Shown here one piece after another: positions 1-8,245 of a DNA stretch of 64,000 nucleotides. The DNA comes from Treponema sp. UBA4873. Lineage in GTDB: Bacteria > Spirochaetota > Spirochaetia > Treponematales > Treponemataceae. The notes below the pieces were generated by a model. It did no database searches. It was not told the origin of the DNA and saw only the letters and a program-made list of their open reading frames with translations. The stretch is taken from NCBI GenBank assembly GCA_002399405.1, contig DHDP01000018.1, forward strand, positions 63,339-127,338, given 5' to 3'. Within the stretch, counting starts at the first letter, position 1. Every line of letters starts with the position of its first letter. Position numbers and translations under genes: made by a program.

Positions 1-42
1 ATCGGCACTCGATCTCAATGCAAAGGAATGAAGGAGAAAAAA

Positions 43-1056
43 ATGGAAAGAACAGCAATAAAAATTTCTGCAATAAAGGAATATCTTGATAAAGGAAAGA
101 CAATCATCGCTCTAGTAGGGGTAATTATCGTTTTTACCATTCTGAGTCCGAATTTCCTTACTGTGAACAATCTTATTATTATGTCAAAACATGTTGCACA
201 GACAGCTATTCTCGCAGTGGGAATGACATTCGTGGTACTCACCGGTGGTATTGATCTTTCAGTTGGTGCTATCTGTGGTCTTTCAGGTATGATTGCAGGC
301 GGCCTGATTTACGAAGGATTGGTATTGAATTTATTTGGTATCATAATTTATTTTTCAATACCAATTATTATCCTTATTTCTTTAGCATTAGGTATGCTTG
401 TCGGATGGCTGAACGGAATACTGGTTACTCGGTTCAAGGTGGCGGCTTTTATTGCAACACTTGGCACTATGTATATCTGCCGTGGTGCTGCTATGCTTCG
501 TTCCAATGGGAAAACCTTTCCTAACCTTGTAGGAAAAAAAGAATTTGGTAATACAAGCTTTCCTTTCTTAGGGTCGGGAACCATTATCGGTATTCCCATT
601 TCGGTTTGGATTATGATTGTTCTGGTAATAATTGCGGTGTATGTCTCAACAAAAACACCGTTTGGTCGTTATGTATACGCCGTAGGGGGAAATGAAAATG
701 CCGCCCGCCTTTCTGGTATTAAGGTTAATAAAGTAAAAACCGTTGTTTATGTTATTTCAGGCGCATGTGCAGCTATGGTTGGTCTCATTATCAGTTCTGA
801 GCTGGTAGCTTCGCATCCTGCAACTGGAGAAAGTTTTGAAATGAATGCCATTGCGGCATCTGTATTGGGCGGTACTTCTCTGGCTGGTGGAAAAGGATCT
901 GTTTTTGGTGCAATAATAGGAGCTTTTGTTATCGGTTTTTTGAACGATGGTATGGTTATGGTCGGTGTGTCGTCTTTTTGGCAGACTGTTATTAAAGGTG
1001 TTGTAATTATTCTTGCGGTAATATTCGAGCAGATGCAGAGTAAAAAAGCGGAATAA
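43..1056 (+). CDS. Ribose-type (RbsC-like) sugar ABC transporter permease
   Basis: Inner-membrane permease of the CUT2 sugar ABC family (BPD_transp_2), which moves monosaccharides such as ribose or xylose. The protein has about 337 residues and is hydrophobic throughout, with 8-10 likely membrane segments. The family hallmark GGIDLSVG lies in the N-terminal third, and VLGGTSLAGGKGSVFGA lies near the C-terminus. I start at 43 because AAGGAG at 31-36 sits correctly before that ATG; an in-frame ATG at 28 lies upstream of this ribosome site. The ATPase and binding protein would be expected upstream, outside the window. The next gene, a sugar-isomerase-like protein, follows after 18 bp and is probably co-transcribed. 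The substrate cannot be told from sequence. Confidence 0.9.
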   Translation: MERTAIKISAIKEYLDKGKTIIALVGVIIVFTILSPNFLTVNNLIIMSKHVAQTAILAVGMTFVVLTGGIDLSVGAICGLSGMIAGGLIYEGLVLNLFGIIIYFSIPIIILISLALGMLVGWLNGILVTRFKVAAFIATLGTMYICRGAAMLRSNGKTFPNLVGKKEFGNTSFPFLGSGTIIGIPISVWIMIVLVIIAVYVSTKTPFGRYVYAVGGNENAARLSGIKVNKVKTVVYVISGACAAMVGLIISSELVASHPATGESFEMNAIAASVLGGTSLAGGKGSVFGAIIGAFVIGFLNDGMVMVGVSSFWQTVIKGVVIILAVIFEQMQSKKAE

Positions 1057-1074
1057 GAAGAAGGAGAATAAATT

Positions 1075-2529
1075 ATGGATATGACAAAAAAGAGAATTAC
1101 ATTCGGAATTGTTGTAAGTAACCGTGGTTTTTTCAATGAGCAGCTTGCGCTTGACAGCGGGAAAGAATTGTTCAGGGTTCTCGATATATTAGGATATTCC
1201 TACATCGCTCCTGAACCGGACGGCTCTTTCCACGGGATAGTGAGCACATTGGATGATGCGAAGGTTTGTGCCCGTGTTCTGAGAGAACATTCTGATGAAA
1301 TAGACGGTATTATTGTAATTCTGCCCAATTTCGGTGACGAACAATCTGTCGTTGAATCAATTAACAGGTCCGGACTACATGTGCCGGTTCTTGTTCAGGC
1401 TTCTAATGATGAGATTGATAAAGTTGATGTGAAATCCAGAAGGGATGCCTTTTGCGGAAAAATTTCCGTCTGCAATAACCTTTATCAATACAATATTCCG
1501 TTTACCGATACTACGGAACATACTACAGATATTTCCGGTGCGGATTTCAAAGCTGATATCAATCGGTTTGCAGCACTATGCCGTGTTGTGACCGGCTTGC
1601 GGCATACACGAGTCGGCTTGATTGGTACCCGTCCTACAGCGTTTCAGACAGTACGTTTCAGTGAAAAACTGTTGCAGCAGGCAGGTATTACTACTGTACC
1701 TGTTGATTTGACTGATATACACGGTATCGACAGCAAACTTTCAGACACAGATCCTGATGTAAGTACAAAAATAGCGGCAATGAATGCCTACGGAAAAATT
1801 CCTGCATCCATAAAAACTGACAGGATATTGAAACAGGCGAAGTTTTCGGTGGCTGTAGACAAATGGTGTGAACGAAACGAAATTGATACGGCCGCGATAC
1901 AATGCTGGAATTCACTTGAAGACAATTACGGCTGTGCGGCCTGCATTACGATGAGTATGCTCAGCGAACAGAAAATGCCATGCGCATGCGAGGCAGACAT
2001 AGCTGGAGCGATTTCCATGTATGCACTCACTCTTGCAAGTGATCAACCGGCGGCTCTCCTCGACTGGAATAACAATTACGGCCATGAAAAGGATCTGTGC
2101 GTAAACACGCATTGCAGTAATTTCCCCAGGAGCTTCATGGGAACGGATATCGAAATATCAAATCTTGATCTGTTGGGTGAAACATTTGGACCTGAGAATT
2201 GCTTCGGAGCTGTAAAAGGTCATGTGTCTCCGGGAGATATGACTTTCTTCCGTATAAGTACAGATGATACGCATGGATGTATAAAGGCTTACGTCGGAGA
2301 AGGTGAATTTGTAGATCATCCATTCCCGATGGATGGAGGAATAGCTGTATGCAAAGTACCTGATCTTCGCCATTTACTCAGATTAATCTGTACGAATGGT
2401 TTTGAACATCACGTCGCCATGGTACGTTCGCATGTTGCCGGAATAGTGTATGAAGCAGTAACGAAGTATCTTGGATGGAAAACGTATTATCATAATGCTT
2501 CTGAAGAAATAGAAGATATTATAATGTGA
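1075..2529 (+). CDS. L-fucose/L-arabinose isomerase-like protein
   Basis: Probable cytoplasmic sugar isomerase or related enzyme of 484 residues with the fucose isomerase (FucI/AraA) fold. The N-terminal half has Rossmann-like segments (GIIVILPNFGDE, VPVLVQASNDE). The middle holds a conserved acidic motif (CACEADI) of the type that carries a metal-binding or catalytic Glu. The C-terminal third has the GHVSPGDMTFFRIS pattern and histidines (FEHHVAMVRSHV) usual in this fold. A good ribosome site (AAGAAGGAG at 1059-1067) precedes the start. It sits directly behind an RbsC-type permease, so it probably acts on the sugar that system imports. It differs from canonical FucI in length (484 versus about 590 residues), so the exact reaction is uncertain. 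Confidence 0.75.
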   Translation: MDMTKKRITFGIVVSNRGFFNEQLALDSGKELFRVLDILGYSYIAPEPDGSFHGIVSTLDDAKVCARVLREHSDEIDGIIVILPNFGDEQSVVESINRSGLHVPVLVQASNDEIDKVDVKSRRDAFCGKISVCNNLYQYNIPFTDTTEHTTDISGADFKADINRFAALCRVVTGLRHTRVGLIGTRPTAFQTVRFSEKLLQQAGITTVPVDLTDIHGIDSKLSDTDPDVSTKIAAMNAYGKIPASIKTDRILKQAKFSVAVDKWCERNEIDTAAIQCWNSLEDNYGCAACITMSMLSEQKMPCACEADIAGAISMYALTLASDQPAALLDWNNNYGHEKDLCVNTHCSNFPRSFMGTDIEISNLDLLGETFGPENCFGAVKGHVSPGDMTFFRISTDDTHGCIKAYVGEGEFVDHPFPMDGGIAVCKVPDLRHLLRLICTNGFEHHVAMVRSHVAGIVYEAVTKYLGWKTYYHNASEEIEDIIM

Positions 2530-2717
2530 ATGGTGTCGAGAATTGAAACATTTTAATTTCCTGTTGTTCTGATCCTGACCTTATTTTACATCTGATGCAG
2601 GTCACTCTGTACCGCAGGGGTGTCTGCACCGGAATCCCGCTTACATTGAATATCCCCCGAAAAATCACTATTATTACGGAAAGAAAATATTTTTGACACC
2701 ATAGTAAGGAGTTATTC

Positions 2718-4382
2718 ATGGCAGATACGATGCATCCTTTACAGAAGAATCCGAATTGGAAGGGACGCCGCGGACCGGTAGTTTTGGTCATTATGGACGG
2801 CGTGGGATACGGTAAATATGAAGACGGCGACGCGGTAAAAGCAAGCCGCATGAAGTGGCTCGATAAACTGACGAGTCTGAGCCCGCATACGAAGCTCAAG
2901 GCGCACGGAACGGCCGTCGGACTTCCTTCCGATGAGGATATGGGTAACAGCGAAGTCGGACACAACGCGATGGGATGCGGACGCGTCTTTGCTCAGGGCG
3001 CGAAACTCGTGAGCACTGCGATTTCAAGCGGCAAGATGTTCGAGGGTGACACGTGGAAGAAACTCGTGAACACCGTGAAGGAAAACGGAACAACGCTTCA
3101 CTTTATCGGGCTGCTCTCGGATGGAAACGTGCACTCGCACATCGAGCATCTGAAGGCGATGATTACCGAAGCGAATAAGGAAGGTGTGAAAAAAATCCGC
3201 GTGCACGCGCTGCTTGACGGACGCGATGTTGAACCGACGAGCGCGCTCAACTATTTCAAGCCGTTCGATGAATTTCTTGCTTCATTCGGTTGTGATTATA
3301 AAATTGCTTCCGGCGGCGGCCGAATGTACATAACGATGGACCGGTACAATGCCGACTGGAGCATGGTAGAGCGCGGCTGGAAAGCACACGTACTCGGCGA
3401 GGGACGTCAGTTTGCTTCCGCGGAAGAGGCGATTGAGACGTACCGTAAGGAAACTCCTGGACTGCTCGATCAGGACATGCACGAGTTCGTCGTTGCGGAG
3501 AACGGAAAGCCTGTCGGAACTATCAACGACGGCGACAGCGTTATTTTCTACAATTTCCGCGGCGACCGTGCGCTTGAAATCACGAACGCGTTCGAGACTC
3601 CCGACGGGCAGTTCGACCGCTTTGACCGCAAACGCCTTCCGAAGGTGGAATATGCGGGTATGATGGAATATGACGGCGACTTACATATTCCGCGTCAGTA
3701 CCTTGTTACGCCGCCGGCAATCGACCGCGTTATGGGTGAGTATCTTGTGAAGAGCGGCGTGCATCTTCTTGCCATCAGCGAGACGCAGAAATACGGACAC
3801 GTTACGTACTTTTTTAACGGCAATAAGCTCGGCAGGTTCGACGACAAACTCGAGGATTACGTTGAAGTAAAGAGCGACGTTGTTCCGTTCGAGCAGCGTC
3901 CGTGGATGAAATGCGCTGAAATCACCGACAAGGTGATAGAAGCGATCGAAAGCGGCAGGTATCAGCATATCCGTCTGAACTATCCGAACGGCGACATGGT
4001 CGGTCATACGGGCGTGTTCAACGCTGTCGTCTGTTCGATGGAAGGCATGGACCTGCAGCTCGGACGCCTGAAGAAGGCGATCGACAAGGCGGGCGGTATT
4101 CTCTGCATTACTGCCGACCACGGCAACAGCGACGACATGTACGAGCACGATAAGAAGAACGGCGCCGTCAAAATGGACGAAAGCGGAGAACCTATGGCGA
4201 AGACGAGCCACAGTCTGAATCCTGTTCCGGGCATTATCTATGATCCCGAGTACAAGGGAGACTACGACAACACGAAACTTAACGAAGGTCTCGGAATCAG
4301 CTCATGGCCCGCAACGCTTATGGAACTCATGGGTTATATCCCCCCGTCCGATTATGATAAGTCGATGATTAACTTGAAATAA
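2718..4382 (+). CDS. gpmI: 2,3-bisphosphoglycerate-independent phosphoglycerate mutase
   Basis: Cytoplasmic glycolytic enzyme that interconverts 3- and 2-phosphoglycerate using two metal ions and a phosphoserine intermediate. The alkaline-phosphatase-like N-terminus has the metal Asp in VIMDGVGYG (Asp27). The nucleophile Ser78 is in DMGNSEVGHNAMG. The substrate-binding insert includes LLDGRDVEP, and the C-terminal metal site is TADHGNSDDMYEH. At 554 residues it is longer than the usual 510. A strong ribosome site (AAGGAG, 2705-2710) precedes the ATG. It is a single gene closed by a likely terminator at 4396-4424. Its codons look more G/C-rich at third positions than those of the preceding transporter gene, consistent with high expression. 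Confidence 0.96.
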   Translation: MADTMHPLQKNPNWKGRRGPVVLVIMDGVGYGKYEDGDAVKASRMKWLDKLTSLSPHTKLKAHGTAVGLPSDEDMGNSEVGHNAMGCGRVFAQGAKLVSTAISSGKMFEGDTWKKLVNTVKENGTTLHFIGLLSDGNVHSHIEHLKAMITEANKEGVKKIRVHALLDGRDVEPTSALNYFKPFDEFLASFGCDYKIASGGGRMYITMDRYNADWSMVERGWKAHVLGEGRQFASAEEAIETYRKETPGLLDQDMHEFVVAENGKPVGTINDGDSVIFYNFRGDRALEITNAFETPDGQFDRFDRKRLPKVEYAGMMEYDGDLHIPRQYLVTPPAIDRVMGEYLVKSGVHLLAISETQKYGHVTYFFNGNKLGRFDDKLEDYVEVKSDVVPFEQRPWMKCAEITDKVIEAIESGRYQHIRLNYPNGDMVGHTGVFNAVVCSMEGMDLQLGRLKKAIDKAGGILCITADHGNSDDMYEHDKKNGAVKMDESGEPMAKTSHSLNPVPGIIYDPEYKGDYDNTKLNEGLGISSWPATLMELMGYIPPSDYDKSMINLK

Positions 4383-4395
4383 AGCAGATCCGCAT

Positions 4396-4424
4396 GCAGG
4401 GAGCGCAGCTCCCTGCGGCATTTT
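4396..4424 (+). terminator. Probable rho-independent terminator after gpmI
   Basis: A perfect 9-bp stem (GCAGGGAGC at 4396-4404, GCTCCCTGC at 4408-4416) with a 3-nt loop, followed within 5 nt by TTTT. It lies 14 bp after the gpmI stop codon. The short T tract makes it moderate in strength. Confidence 0.6.
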
Positions 4425-4510
4425 GCGGAGCAGACTCGTGAAGCGCCCTGCGGATATATATCCTTATTACAGAAAATAACAATAACAATAAGGTACGGCG
4501 GATAAAGAAT

Positions 4511-5689
4511 ATGAAAAATAATATGTCGGTAAAGGAATGGCTTCCTCTGGCGGGAATGACTGTTGCGGCATTCATTTTTAACACATCCGAATTTATGCCT
4601 ATCGGATTACTCTCCGATATCGCGGCCGATTTCAGGATAACGGAAGCGCATGCGGGCATGCTGATTTCGGCTTATTCATGGACTGTTACATTATTATCCC
4701 TGCCGTTGATGTTACTGTTCAGCAAAATGGAGCTCCGTAAGCTGCTGCTCGGTACGATAACTTTGTTTTGTGCATGCCAAATCTTTTCAGTCGTTCCGGC
4801 GGGCTTTGCGGTTTTGATGATTTCCCGTATCGGCGTTGCCTGCGCTCATGCTGTCTTTTGGTCTATAGCCTCTCCGATAGCCGTTCGAGTAGTTTCGGAA
4901 GAGCATCGTTCCTTTGCGCTGAGCATGATCGTTACAGGAACGTCCCTGGCGATGATTCTCGGTTTACCGCTGGGCCGCATCATCGGACTGCATATCGGCT
5001 GGCGTATGACTTTTCTCTGCGTGGCCGCTGTTGCTTTTATTGTGCTTTTATATTTAGCTGTTGTTTTTCCGAAAGTTCCGGGGGCAAAATCGTTCTCACT
5101 GCGCCAATTGCCGCAGCTTATTAAAAATCCTTTATCGGCCGGCATCTATCTGCTTACGTTTATGATTGTAACCTCTTATTATACCGCGTACAGTTATATT
5201 GAACCTTTTTTAAAAGAAGTTGCCGATTTAAAGGAGAGCCGGATTACATTTGCGCTGACCGTTTTCGGCGCTGCGGGTATATTGGGTAGTTTCTTATTTT
5301 CACGCTATTATGATAAGAGCCGTTATTCTTTCATAAAGTTTTTTACTGTAGGTATCGCGGCTTCTCTTATTTTGCTGCAGCCGGCCTCTTTCAATCCTTA
5401 TACGGTGATTTTATTATGCGCTTTCTGGGGCATGGCCGTAACAGCATATAATGTCGCGTTTCAGTCGGAAATCATAAAATGTGTTCCGCAGGATGCTTCG
5501 GCTGTTGCAATGTCCATTTATTCTGCGATTTTTAATCTTGGAATAGGCCTCGGAACATGGATAGGAGGCATTACCTGCACGTATGCCTCTATTTCTTATA
5601 TCGGATATGTCGGAGGGGTACTGGCTGCAGCAGCCTCCGTTTACTGCATAATGAAGCTGTTAAAGCTTTTGAAAACGAATGGGAATTAA
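4511..5689 (+). CDS. MFS efflux transporter, SotB-like
   Basis: Inner-membrane major facilitator of 392 residues with about 12 hydrophobic helices. The first helix carries FNTSEFMPIGLLSDIA, the sequence typical of the E. coli SotB (YdeA) sugar-efflux branch of the DHA1 drug:H+ antiporters. ISRIGVACAHAVFWSI is the usual motif of helix 4. Family knowledge suggests export of arabinose, IPTG-like sugars or drugs, but the substrate cannot be read here. No strong ribosome site is visible; a weak GGCGG lies 10 bp upstream. The gene stands alone between the gpmI terminator and the promoter of the chemotaxis receptor. Confidence 0.82.
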   Translation: MKNNMSVKEWLPLAGMTVAAFIFNTSEFMPIGLLSDIAADFRITEAHAGMLISAYSWTVTLLSLPLMLLFSKMELRKLLLGTITLFCACQIFSVVPAGFAVLMISRIGVACAHAVFWSIASPIAVRVVSEEHRSFALSMIVTGTSLAMILGLPLGRIIGLHIGWRMTFLCVAAVAFIVLLYLAVVFPKVPGAKSFSLRQLPQLIKNPLSAGIYLLTFMIVTSYYTAYSYIEPFLKEVADLKESRITFALTVFGAAGILGSFLFSRYYDKSRYSFIKFFTVGIAASLILLQPASFNPYTVILLCAFWGMAVTAYNVAFQSEIIKCVPQDASAVAMSIYSAIFNLGIGLGTWIGGITCTYASISYIGYVGGVLAAAASVYCIMKLLKLLKTNGN

Positions 5690-5789
5690 GTTTACACGGG
5701 CAGTCCCGTAAGGTTTTATTTGCGGGCGATCAGCTTTCTGCATTCTCCGGTTATTTAAATTCGAAGCTTCTCACACATCACTGCAGGAA

Positions 5790-5819
5790 GTGACAATCGT
5801 ACAACTGCTGTGCTATACT
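5790..5819 (+). promoter_or_regulatory. Putative sigma-70 promoter of the chemotaxis receptor gene
   Basis: GTGACA (5790-5795) and TATACT (5814-5819) are separated by 18 bp and lie 30 bp before the ATG at 5849. This is a pattern match only. Confidence 0.4.
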
Positions 5820-5848
5820 TAATCACGTTTGAAACTAAGGAGTATTTT

Positions 5849-7927
5849 ATGAAAAGCCTGAAGTCAAAACTGCTGATAGTAATTCTTGCAATCGTGGTAG
5901 CATCTAATGCGGTTCTTACGTTCGTTGCGTATACTGTTTCGAAGGCAGAGCTTACGCGGACTGTCAAAGCGGGAATGGATGCCGTTGCAAGCGATGCGGC
6001 TTCTGATATTTCGATATTCAATCAGAAGCAGTTCAAAATGCTTTCTACACTTGCCGTACTGCCGGTTATGAAAAACACGGCCGTATCATTAAAGGAAAAA
6101 TATGATGTCGCGCACGCTGTTGCAGAGTCGGACTCTTCGTATTTTAATGTCGCGTTTTATAATACGCAAGGAATGTCGTATACCGCCGCGGGTTTGTTAA
6201 AGGATTTTTCCGACCGGGAATATTTTCGCAAATCGTCCGCCGGTCAGAAGTTTATTATGAGTCCGTATGTCAGCGACGTCGACGGAAAACTTACCATGAC
6301 GTATTCTGTTCCGGTTTATGATGACAATAAGAACGTCATCGGTGTCGTTGCCGCGGTCGTTTCCGGTCAGACGATTTCCGATATCGTAAGCGGGCTTACA
6401 GTCGGGAAAAAGTCTCAGCCGGCGGTTATCGACAGGACTAACGGAGTGACGATCGGTTCTTCAAATCTTGACGATGTGAAGAACCGGCAGTCTGTTTCCG
6501 ATGCGCCGACGTCTGAAATGAAGGCTGTGATGCAGAAGCTTTGTTCGGGCGCGACGGGCGAAGGTACTTTCTATGATCCGGGAAAAAAACAACTTATGGC
6601 ATACGCGTATACTCCGGTCGATGCGGACTGCACGTGGTCTATTTTCAGCGCTGCGCCCTACGACGATTTTTTCGGCGGACTGAAGGTTATGGTCAGATGG
6701 ATGCTGCTCTCGCTCGTGATTTCAATTGTGCTTGCGAATGTAATCTGTCTTATTCTGATTTCCCTGCTTATAAAACCGCTCGGTGTTGTCAAAAAAACTA
6801 TTAAGGAAATTGCAAGCGGCAACGCCGATCTGACGCAGCGGATAAAAGTGAAGTCGCAGGACGAAATCGGACAGGTATGCGAGGGGTTCAACGACTTTGC
6901 CGCGAAGCTGCAGGCAATCGTTTCTGACGTAAAGGAATCGAAACAGAAGCTCGCTTCCGCAGGAGAGACGCTGGAGCAGAGTTCCGAGAATACGGCGAGT
7001 TCGATTACGCAGATTCTTGCAAACATCGGCAGTATGCATAATCAGATTGTGGGCCAGTCGTCGAGTGTTGAAGAGACCGCAGGCGCAGTCAATGAGATCG
7101 CATCGAACATCAGTTCGCTTGAGCGGATGATTCAAAATCAGTCGTCCGGTGTAACGCAGGCTTCCGCCGCCGTCGAGGAAATGATAGGAAACATCGGTTC
7201 TGTCAATCAGTTCGTTGAAAAGATGGCTTCGTCGTTCGAAGAGCTGCAGACGAATGTGCGGACAGGATCAGCCAAACAGCAGGATGTGAACGTCCGCATT
7301 ACGCAGATTGAAAACCAGTCGCAGATGCTGCAGGAAGCGAACCAGGCGATCGCGAACATCGCGAGTCAGACGAATCTGCTTGCGATGAACGCGGCGATTG
7401 AAGCGGCGCATGCGGGCGTGTCGGGGAAAGGATTCAGCGTCGTCGCCGATGAAATCCGAAAGCTTTCGGAAACGTCGACTGCTCAATCGAAGACTATCGG
7501 CGAACAGCTTAAGAAAATCAAGGACTCTATAAACACTGTCGTAACGGCTTCGGACGAATCGAACACCGCGTTCGTAGTGGTGTCGGATAAAATCAAAGAG
7601 ACGGACGAACTGGTGCATCAGATAAAGTCCGCGATGACGGAGCAGAACGAGGGATCAAGGCAAATCAGCGAGGCACTCCGTTCGATGAACGACAGCACTT
7701 CAGAAGTCAGGACAGCGTCGGTGGAAATGTCGACGGGAAACAAAGCGATTCTTGAAGAAGTAAAGCATCTGCAGAATGCGACGACGGTTATGAAAGACAG
7801 CATGAACGAGATGGCTGAAGGAGCGGAAAAAATCAACGCGACCGGCACTGCGCTTCACGATATTTCGCTGAAGATGAAAGATTCGATCGTGCAGATCGGA
7901 AATCAGATAGACCAGTTCAAGGTGTAA
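5849..7927 (+). CDS. Methyl-accepting chemotaxis protein
   Basis: Membrane chemoreceptor of 692 residues. In order: a first transmembrane helix (about 7-29); a periplasmic Cache/PDC-type sensor (about 35-275, with YFRKSSAGQKFIMSPYVSD and a YSVPVYDD strand typical of dCache); a second helix (about 284-308); a HAMP linker (about 303-354); and a long coiled-coil signalling domain. The hairpin tip that contacts CheA/CheW spans about residues 503-545 (ASQTNLLAMNAAIEAAHAG, then FSVVADEIRKLSE). The start at 5849 is chosen because CTAAGGAG lies just upstream; in-frame ATGs further upstream have no ribosome site. The protein has a conventional HAMP receptor layout, and the ligand is unknown. A strong terminator follows at 7944. 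Confidence 0.95.
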   Translation: MKSLKSKLLIVILAIVVASNAVLTFVAYTVSKAELTRTVKAGMDAVASDAASDISIFNQKQFKMLSTLAVLPVMKNTAVSLKEKYDVAHAVAESDSSYFNVAFYNTQGMSYTAAGLLKDFSDREYFRKSSAGQKFIMSPYVSDVDGKLTMTYSVPVYDDNKNVIGVVAAVVSGQTISDIVSGLTVGKKSQPAVIDRTNGVTIGSSNLDDVKNRQSVSDAPTSEMKAVMQKLCSGATGEGTFYDPGKKQLMAYAYTPVDADCTWSIFSAAPYDDFFGGLKVMVRWMLLSLVISIVLANVICLILISLLIKPLGVVKKTIKEIASGNADLTQRIKVKSQDEIGQVCEGFNDFAAKLQAIVSDVKESKQKLASAGETLEQSSENTASSITQILANIGSMHNQIVGQSSSVEETAGAVNEIASNISSLERMIQNQSSGVTQASAAVEEMIGNIGSVNQFVEKMASSFEELQTNVRTGSAKQQDVNVRITQIENQSQMLQEANQAIANIASQTNLLAMNAAIEAAHAGVSGKGFSVVADEIRKLSETSTAQSKTIGEQLKKIKDSINTVVTASDESNTAFVVVSDKIKETDELVHQIKSAMTEQNEGSRQISEALRSMNDSTSEVRTASVEMSTGNKAILEEVKHLQNATTVMKDSMNEMAEGAEKINATGTALHDISLKMKDSIVQIGNQIDQFKV

Positions 7928-7943
7928 GCTGCTGTGTCATAAT

Positions 7944-7974
7944 AAAAAGATGCCCGTTATGCGGGCATCTTTTT
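7944..7974. terminator. Bidirectional rho-independent terminator between the receptor gene and the 55-residue gene
   Basis: A perfect 13-bp stem (AAAAAGATGCCCG at 7944-7956 pairing with CGGGCATCTTTTT at 7962-7974) and a 5-nt loop. Because one arm begins with A5 and the other ends with T5, it can end transcripts from both convergent genes. The minus-strand small gene stops 2 bp before it. Confidence 0.88.
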
Positions 7975-7975
7975 A

Positions 7976-8143
7976 TTACTTACCCCCGCGTCCGCCTATG
8001 TGGCTCGGGTTTGTGAGCAGTGTCCGGGATGTCTGGTTGCGGGCGGTCTGATTCTTTTTGCCGGTGTTATCGGAGACTGCACCGCCCTGTTTGTTTCCTG
8101 CGCCCGGAATGAAGTTTGTATTTTTTCCTTTGCCTTTACCCAT
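7976..8143 (-). CDS. Small basic Gly/Lys/Asn-rich protein (55 aa), unknown function
   Basis: A 55-residue open frame on the minus strand, begun by ATG at 8143 with a near-ideal ribosome site (GGAGG, 8147-8151, then a short spacer). It is closed by TAA, after which the strong terminator lies 2 bp away. The protein starts MGKGKGKNTNFIPGAGNKQ and ends PSHIGGRGGK. It is rich in Gly, Asn, Lys, Thr and Arg, has almost no hydrophobic residues, no signal peptide and no cysteine. A disordered nucleic-acid-binding or ribosome-associated peptide is one guess, but no family is recognised. The perfect gene architecture (ribosome site, full frame, terminator) is the support for it being real. It is convergent with the chemotaxis receptor gene. 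Confidence 0.7.
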   Translation of the reverse strand: MGKGKGKNTNFIPGAGNKQGGAVSDNTGKKNQTARNQTSRTLLTNPSHIGGRGGK

Positions 8144-8245
8144 GATGTTCCTCCATGTTGTTAAAACTGTACACTTCTCTTTCAGTTACGTCAATAAACT
8201 TTGTGTTCATTCAGACTGATTTCAGCCATATTGAACCGCGGGGCG

